Shown: piece by piece, positions 5,976 to 9,866 of the stretch | Layout of the letters: each line of letters begins with the position of its first letter | Numbering within the stretch: the first letter of the stretch is position 1 | Origin: Eubacterium sp. CAG:786 | GTDB taxonomy: Bacteria; Bacillota; Clostridia; Oscillospirales; Ruminococcaceae | Assembly: GCA_000432175.1 (NCBI GenBank) | Contig: HF989429.1 | Coordinates: forward strand, 1-9,866 | DNA: 9,866 nt | Direction of reading: 5' to 3' | Translations under genes and position numbers: made by a program | The notes under the pieces: model-generated | What the model was told of the DNA's origin: nothing | Database searches by the model: none | The model's input: the letters and a program-made list of their open reading frames with translations, nothing else

Positions 5976-6833
5976 ATGAAAGAGATATTCCAGCTGATAA
6001 ACCCGGATAACACGATTTCGATGAACCGCTGCCTGGCGCATTCCATAGGGCTTTGCGAAGCGATAATATACAGCGCGCTGCTGTCCAAGCACGCTTGGTA
6101 CGAGAGCCACGACAAGCTTACGGAGGACGGGTGGTTCTTCTCGACGATAAGCGACCTTGAGGAATCCACCGCGCTCTCTGGCTACCAGCAGCGCCGCTGC
6201 ATAAGGAACCTCGAAGCCGCAGGGCTGATAGAATGCCGCATGCGGGGAATTCCGGCGCGCAGGTACTTCCACATTAACGACGACGTGGAACTGCTGAAAA
6301 GCCTGATAGCCCAGGGCGAGGAACGCACCCCGGACAGTTATAAAGCACCTTCACAGCAAGCATTGCAGGAACCTGACAGCAAGGAATGCAGTTCCTCAAC
6401 GGCAAGCTGTGAAGAAAATACATACAAAACCAAAGTCAATAATACTAAGAAAGAAACTGAAGTTATTTCAAATCAAAACGCAGCCGCGCAGATATGCGCG
6501 CAAAGGCTCGCGCAGGACTATGGAGAGAGCTTCGCGGAGCTTGCGTGCGACGTGGTTTCAGAGGGGCTTGCGGGGAAAATAAACCTGACGTCCGACGGAC
6601 GGACTATACCAGCGGACGATATTATTTTCGCCTACGGCGCGGTGGAATACGAGGACGTATGCCACGTCGCGGAATACATCACCGGAAACGGAAAGATACG
6701 CAACATCGCCGCCTACATGAAAAAGGCGCTCTATTCAGCCGTTAAGGAACGCCGGAGCTTCCCGCGGGAAAAGCCGAAGGAGCAGAAACTGCAGGACGAG
6801 ATCCTCTCAGAACTCCGGGCGCAGTACTTGTGA
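5976..6833 (+). CDS. Winged-helix protein resembling replication initiators
   Basis: The protein has 285 residues. Residues about 50-100 (GWFFSTISDLEESTALSGYQ onward, through RRCIRNLEAAGLIE and ARRYFHI) form a winged-helix domain like those of DnaD-type and plasmid or phage replication-initiation proteins. Residues 115-170 are a polar Ser/Thr/Gln-rich linker that is more AT-rich than the rest. Residues 170-260 end in VEYEDVCHVAEYITGNGKIR and NIAAYMKKALYSAV, recalling the C-terminal domain (DUF6017-like) of Clostridia initiator-like proteins; this match is from memory and weak. The start is ATG 5976, with AGGAGG nine bases upstream; the longer open frame leftward has no such support. It stands alone, divergent from suf and convergent with 7119-8192, separated by repeat copy C. 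DNA binding is likely; the actual role is unknown. Confidence 0.8.
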   Translation: MKEIFQLINPDNTISMNRCLAHSIGLCEAIIYSALLSKHAWYESHDKLTEDGWFFSTISDLEESTALSGYQQRRCIRNLEAAGLIECRMRGIPARRYFHINDDVELLKSLIAQGEERTPDSYKAPSQQALQEPDSKECSSSTASCEENTYKTKVNNTKKETEVISNQNAAAQICAQRLAQDYGESFAELACDVVSEGLAGKINLTSDGRTIPADDIIFAYGAVEYEDVCHVAEYITGNGKIRNIAAYMKKALYSAVKERRSFPREKPKEQKLQDEILSELRAQYL

Positions 6834-6961
6834 TAATTCGGAGTTTTGCGCACTTGTGTGCATAATGCAAATGGATAAAGTAACGGGCTGCGCAAAACTA
6901 TATTCGTAATTATGGTATCGCCTCCGGCGATAAAATCTGAAAAACTTTGGCAGGAAACAAA

Positions 6962-6990
6962 ACAGGGCAAAAGAAACCCTTTCGCCCTGT
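6962..6990 (-). terminator. Possible terminator hairpin between convergent genes, copy C
   Basis: A 12-bp stem (ACAGGGCAAAAG against CTTTCGCCCTGT, one mismatch, 5-nt loop) lies between convergent genes, where a bidirectional terminator is expected. On the minus strand the tail TTTGTTTCC is T-rich and the mismatch becomes a G-U wobble, so it should work best for the 9866-7119 operon. On the plus strand the tail (GCATTCG) is poor. Confidence 0.45.
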
Positions 6991-7029
6991 GCATTCGCTG
7001 TAATTCTTTTTAGGATAACGTCCCGCGGA

Positions 7030-7095
7030 GCGCAGACACGATGTCTGCGCAGTTGCCACAAAGGGGCAGCACGACGCTGTCCAACAAAGGCAACT
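7030..7095 (+). repeat. Paired hairpins inside repeat copy C
   Basis: This insert is found only in copy C. The first hairpin is a perfect 9-bp stem, GCGCAGACA/TGTCTGCGC (7030-7038 with 7042-7050), with a 3-nt CGA loop. The second follows without a gap: AGTTGCC/GGCAACT (7051-7057 with 7089-7095) encloses an inner stem GGGCAGC/GCTGTCC (7064-7070 with 7076-7082, one G-U) with an ACGAC loop. Both are enclosed by GTCCC/GGGAC (7020-7024 with 7098-7102), giving a predicted three-way junction. Confidence 0.7.
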
Positions 7096-7118
7096 GGGGG
7101 ACAACCGGAATTCCGAAT

Positions 7119-8192
7119 TTAATTCATCACCAGCCCTACCGCGCGCCAGCCGTTTTCCGTGTTCACCGCGAAAATCGTGTTGTCCGCGGGGTAGGAGTAG
7201 GTCTCGCCGTAGTAGACGTTGTGGGTGTAGCTTACCCGCACCGCGTAGCATTCGTCGGAATATCTCGTCACCCGCAGCACCTTTTCTTCCGAGAAGTCGT
7301 ACCCCGTGTGGTAGGTGTAGAACTGCCCCTCGTAGGTTTTCAGGTCGCTGTACAGCTTTGTTTCCTGCGGAATGTACCCCGAAATCGACGAGAAATACAC
7401 GTCGTTCGCAATGTACTTTGAGTACGCCTCCGAGAATTCCAGCGCGAATTCCGCAGCGCTGTCAGCCGTTTCACCGGAAGCCTCCGGCATGCCGCAGACG
7501 TATTTCGTGCCGTTCTGTTCCGGCTTCAGCTCCCTGCCGGAAGAGTCGCGGAAAGTCACCCGGGGGGAATACATCAGCCCGGCGACGGTGCAGGTGTTCA
7601 TGACAGGCGCGGAACTCAGGTAGTCGCCGAAATTCGCGGCTTCGGCGATGGGGTCGGTGGTGACGTTCTCCCCCGCAAGCGGTATTCCGTTTATTTCCGC
7701 GCTGCAGCCGGTGGGGTAGGCGAGGGTCACGCGCTCGTTTTTCACCGGGGTGATGCCGGTGATACTTGCGGGGCCGTATTCCGCAAGCCCGTAGAGGTCG
7801 TCGGTTCCGGTCTGCTTCATCGTCAGGAACGCCACCGCGTCCTCTCCGCACATGACGGTGTAGACGGGGGCGTCCTTGGTGGATCTTTTCAGGTTCTTTT
7901 TCAGCGAGAATTCCCCGGTGAAACGCTCGTCTATCTGGTTTTTCAGCATTTCCTCCGTTTCGTAGGGGGAAATATCGCGCTCCGCTGCCGCGTAAAGCAG
8001 CGTGTGGTCGCCGGAATTCAGCTGTCTGGTTATCGCGTCGGTGACGTGGTATATCTGGGTGGCTTCATACCGCGAGAGGAACTTCCAGAGTTCTCCCAGA
8101 CCCACCGCAGCCGCGGAAAGCGCCCCCGCCAGCAGAACGAAGTAAATCGCGTAAAAGACTATCGAGCCTGTCTGTTTTTTCGTGAGTTTCAC
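7119..8192 (-). CDS. Single-pass membrane protein, function unknown
   Basis: The protein has 357 residues. A short basic N-terminus (MKLTKKQ) is followed by one membrane segment at about residues 10-32, with no lipobox and no clear cleavage site. The rest is a hydrophilic, Tyr-rich, mostly beta-predicted extracellular part. The last 110 residues or so (from AAEFALEFSEAYSKYIANDV to WRAVGLVMN) have the feel of an NTF2-like or similar small alpha+beta domain, but I do not recognise a family. The start is GTG 8192-8190, overlapping the TGA of the upstream glycosidase gene as GTGA, with AAGGA upstream; the two are surely translationally coupled and probably act together at the cell surface. Repeat copy C abuts the stop codon. 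Confidence 0.85.
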   Translation of the reverse strand: MKLTKKQTGSIVFYAIYFVLLAGALSAAAVGLGELWKFLSRYEATQIYHVTDAITRQLNSGDHTLLYAAAERDISPYETEEMLKNQIDERFTGEFSLKKNLKRSTKDAPVYTVMCGEDAVAFLTMKQTGTDDLYGLAEYGPASITGITPVKNERVTLAYPTGCSAEINGIPLAGENVTTDPIAEAANFGDYLSSAPVMNTCTVAGLMYSPRVTFRDSSGRELKPEQNGTKYVCGMPEASGETADSAAEFALEFSEAYSKYIANDVYFSSISGYIPQETKLYSDLKTYEGQFYTYHTGYDFSEEKVLRVTRYSDECYAVRVSYTHNVYYGETYSYPADNTIFAVNTENGWRAVGLVMN

Positions 8193-9298
8193 CGGGCGTC
8201 ACCGTCCTTTGCGCGGACCAGTATCGCGGTGGGCATTTTGCGCAGCCCGATAAGGCTGGCGTTCTGGTTTATCATCTCGCCGTTGTACATCATCGTGGTG
8301 GAAGAGCCGCCGTCGAGGTTCGCAGCGTTGACCGCACCGAAATCGAGCATGACGTCGCGCACGTCCGCAAGGCTGGCGCCTATCGAGTTGGACTGCCGCC
8401 CGTCGATGGTGAGCAGCAGCATCGCGCCGTCCGCACGCTGACCTATAGCGGTGCGGGGGTTCAGCCCGCTGCCGTCGCCCAGCGCCTCGACGGGTTCCCC
8501 GTTGACTATAAGTATGGGGCCGTACTTCACCGCGTCGCGCACGCCCATGGCTACTGCGTCGTAGACGTTCATCATGCCGACGACGAGTTTGTTTTCGTTA
8601 GTTATGCCGATGGTGTCCCAGGAATATGGCTCGCCCCAGAGCAGTTCCCCCTCGGACATGACTATGCCCCAGGGCTCTCCTCCGGTCATGTGCCCGGGCC
8701 GGTCGTCGAAGCCGCCCCCGTTTATCCCCGCGACAACGTTGTCATAGGAACTTATTATGTCGGGGAGCGTCTTTCCCGCCTGGTTCTGACCGTATGTGCC
8801 GGAGATCCCCACGAACACGCGGGACGGGTCGTAGACTATCATCATCTTGCCCTTGAACGTCGAACCGCTGACGTCCATGATATCGATGCCGTCGCCGTCC
8901 GGGTCGATGTCGGGGTCGGCTTCTGCGGCCTCCTGGACTTCCTCGGGGGTGGGTATCCTGACAAGATCGGGGTCGGTGATGTCGTCGGTCTCTTTGATGG
9001 CGTTCTGCGCGACTATCTCGTTCACCGTTTCGTCCGACAGGAATATATGCGGCACCCACTTTATCGCGGAGGTCTCCTTGCAGGAAATTACGAACAGGTT
9101 GCGCGCCGTGACCGACGGTCCCTTTTCCATGACGTAGATGAGCCCCAGCAGCGCCGCAAGCGCCGCGAGTATCACAGTCGCCAGAATGAGGACTATGCGC
9201 CGCACCACGCACCATATCATTTTCGGCTTTCTTTTCTTGAAGCGCGGGCGCGTGCGCTGCGGCTCCCTTGTTGAAACTGTATCTGACGCGTTATTCAC
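8189..9298 (-). CDS. Membrane-anchored phosphodiester glycosidase (NAGPA) domain protein
   Basis: The protein has 369 residues. A basic N-terminus (PRFKKRKPK) precedes one membrane segment at about 32-56, so the catalytic part is outside the cell. The C-terminal domain (about 150-365) carries the hallmarks of the phosphodiester glycosidase family, related to the uncovering enzyme NAGPA and to bacterial exopolysaccharide proteins: GINGGGF (191-197), NPRTAIG (280-286), TIDGR (297-301) and NLDGGSS (327-333). An acidic stretch at 128-142 (DPDIDPDGDGIDIMD) resembles a calcium-binding loop. The start is GTG 9298, with AAGGAG five bases upstream, just after the stop of the glycosyltransferase/GtrA gene. 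It probably hydrolyses or modifies a sugar-phosphodiester bond in an envelope polymer; the substrate is unknown. Confidence 0.9.
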   Translation of the reverse strand: MNNASDTVSTREPQRTRPRFKKRKPKMIWCVVRRIVLILATVILAALAALLGLIYVMEKGPSVTARNLFVISCKETSAIKWVPHIFLSDETVNEIVAQNAIKETDDITDPDLVRIPTPEEVQEAAEADPDIDPDGDGIDIMDVSGSTFKGKMMIVYDPSRVFVGISGTYGQNQAGKTLPDIISSYDNVVAGINGGGFDDRPGHMTGGEPWGIVMSEGELLWGEPYSWDTIGITNENKLVVGMMNVYDAVAMGVRDAVKYGPILIVNGEPVEALGDGSGLNPRTAIGQRADGAMLLLTIDGRQSNSIGASLADVRDVMLDFGAVNAANLDGGSSTTMMYNGEMINQNASLIGLRKMPTAILVRAKDGDAR

Positions 9299-9309
9299 GT
9301 TATCTCCTT

Positions 9310-9866
9310 TCAGTCTGCGTATACCCAGTCACGCTGAATGCCGAAGCTGACGAAGAACAGCAGCGTATCCGTGACAAGCTTGAACACCGTCTGCAGAAGC
9401 CCGGCTTCCGTGCCGGACAGCGCGGAAATTCCCCGCACCAGCAGCGCCGAAACGATGAGCTGCGCGAACGCAAGTATGTAATATCTTACCGCGGAACGCC
9501 CGAGGTTCCTGCCGGAGCGGAAAACACGGCTGCGGTTGAGAATGAAGTTCACCAGCGAGGAAACCACCCGCGCGCCGGCTGTCGCGACGATGATGCGCAG
9601 GCTCTCGTTGTCCCCGAAAAGGGGAACGGCGAGCAGGTTTATCAGCGTGAACAGCCCGAGGTCGATGAGCGAGCACACCCCGGAGCTGAGCATGAACCGG
9701 AATATCACCCCGTAAATGCGCAGGGAATCCCGCAGGGGGTGGAAATGCGTGCCAGAATTGTTGTCGTTGTAGATGGTGAGGATAGGTTCCTCGTCGAAGG
9801 GCAGCCCCAGCCGCTTCATTTCAAGCAGCATGTTGGTCTCATACTCGAAGCGTTCCCCGGAAAGGC
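9310..9866 (-). CDS. Glycosyltransferase family 2/GtrA fusion, C-terminal part (5' end outside window)
   Basis: The frame is open to the right edge; the ATG at 9831 is internal, because the upstream codons read LSGERFEYETN in the same frame. GERFEYETNMLLEMKRLGLP, followed by ILTIYNDNNSGTHFHPLRDS, is the typical C-terminal end of a dolichol-phosphate-mannose-synthase-like GT2 domain. It continues into a GtrA-like domain with about four membrane segments (RFMLSSGVCSLIDLGLFTLI, a second after GDNESLRIIVAT, YYILAFAQLIVSALLV, and TDTLLFFVSFGIQRDWVY). Such fusions are thought to make a polyprenyl-phosphate sugar and flip it across the membrane for envelope glycosylation. The stop is 12 bp before the glycosidase start, indicating one operon. 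Confidence 0.9.
   Translation of the reverse strand, partial: LSGERFEYETNMLLEMKRLGLPFDEEPILTIYNDNNSGTHFHPLRDSLRIYGVIFRFMLSSGVCSLIDLGLFTLINLLAVPLFGDNESLRIIVATAGARVVSSLVNFILNRSRVFRSGRNLGRSAVRYYILAFAQLIVSALLVRGISALSGTEAGLLQTVFKLVTDTLLFFVSFGIQRDWVYAD

Larger units (their letters stand above)
6835..7119 (+). repeat. Hairpin-rich intergenic repeat, copy C, with expanded terminal structure
   Basis: This third copy exactly fills the gap between two convergent genes, starting one base after the TGA of the plus-strand gene and overlapping the TAA of the minus-strand gene by one base. Its terminal inverted repeat is AATTCGGA/TCCGAATT. Stem 1 (6842-6852 with 6889-6899) and its loop match copy B exactly. 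Stem 2 is TATCGCC/GGCGATA (6916-6922 with 6926-6932). Stem 3 (6962-6973 with 6979-6990) has one A-C mismatch. Stem 4 is expanded by about 60 bp: GTCCC (7020-7024) pairs with GGGAC (7098-7102) around two further hairpins (7030-7050 and 7051-7095). No coding sequence is credible. Confidence 0.9.

Noticed and set aside
2145..7119. CRISPR-like array
   Set aside because: The three repeats are about 240-285 bp and separated by whole genes; there are no short regular repeats with unique spacers and no cas genes.
6835..7119. tRNA or rRNA gene in the intergenic gaps
   Set aside because: No cloverleaf with TTCRA T-loop or CCA-type acceptor is visible. The stems follow the repeat family's own order.

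Overview
The window reads as chromosomal DNA of a fairly GC-rich anaerobic Firmicute, probably a Clostridia member near Ruminococcaceae/Oscillospiraceae. The pointers are strong AAGGAG-type ribosome binding sites, textbook sigma-A promoters with 17-bp spacers, a homodimeric (alpha2) glycyl-tRNA synthetase, glutamine-dependent NAD synthetase and a two-gene SUF-type Fe-S assembly pair. The genus is inference.

Layout, right to left along the minus strand. A cell-envelope operon (9866-7119) holds the 3' part of a fused glycosyltransferase-2/GtrA protein, a membrane-anchored phosphodiester glycosidase (NAGPA) protein and a single-pass membrane protein of unknown function, the last two joined by a GTGA overlap. 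A single plus-strand gene (5976-6833) encodes a winged-helix protein resembling replication initiators. It is divergent from the sufC-sufB-like pair (5842-4161), which has its own strong promoter. Then come glyQS (3797-2418) and nadE (2056-143), each with its own strong promoter, and the start of an unidentified gene (112-1) that follows nadE as if co-transcribed.

The most unusual content is between the genes. All three large intergenic gaps (2145-2385, 3893-4131, 6835-7119) are filled by copies of one hairpin-rich element of about 240-285 bp. All copies have the same orientation, each carries terminal inverted repeats built on AATTCGGA/TCCGAATT, and each lies directly downstream of the stop codon of a minus-strand gene. 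Each copy has the same series of four stem-loops. One stem is preserved although its sequence is completely different in one copy, and in copy C the last hairpin is expanded into a predicted three-way junction. In copies A and B homology extends about 35 bp beyond the terminal repeat, up to the stop codons of glyQS and of the sufB-like gene. The family may be a MITE-like repeat, a mobile 3'-UTR/terminator module or a structured RNA; I cannot tell which from one window.

The coding content is otherwise mostly housekeeping. The next most notable item is the two-component Fe-S system, whose short SufB-like scaffold keeps the Cys and His-Glu signatures of SufB and has no SufD, SufS or SufU gene beside it.
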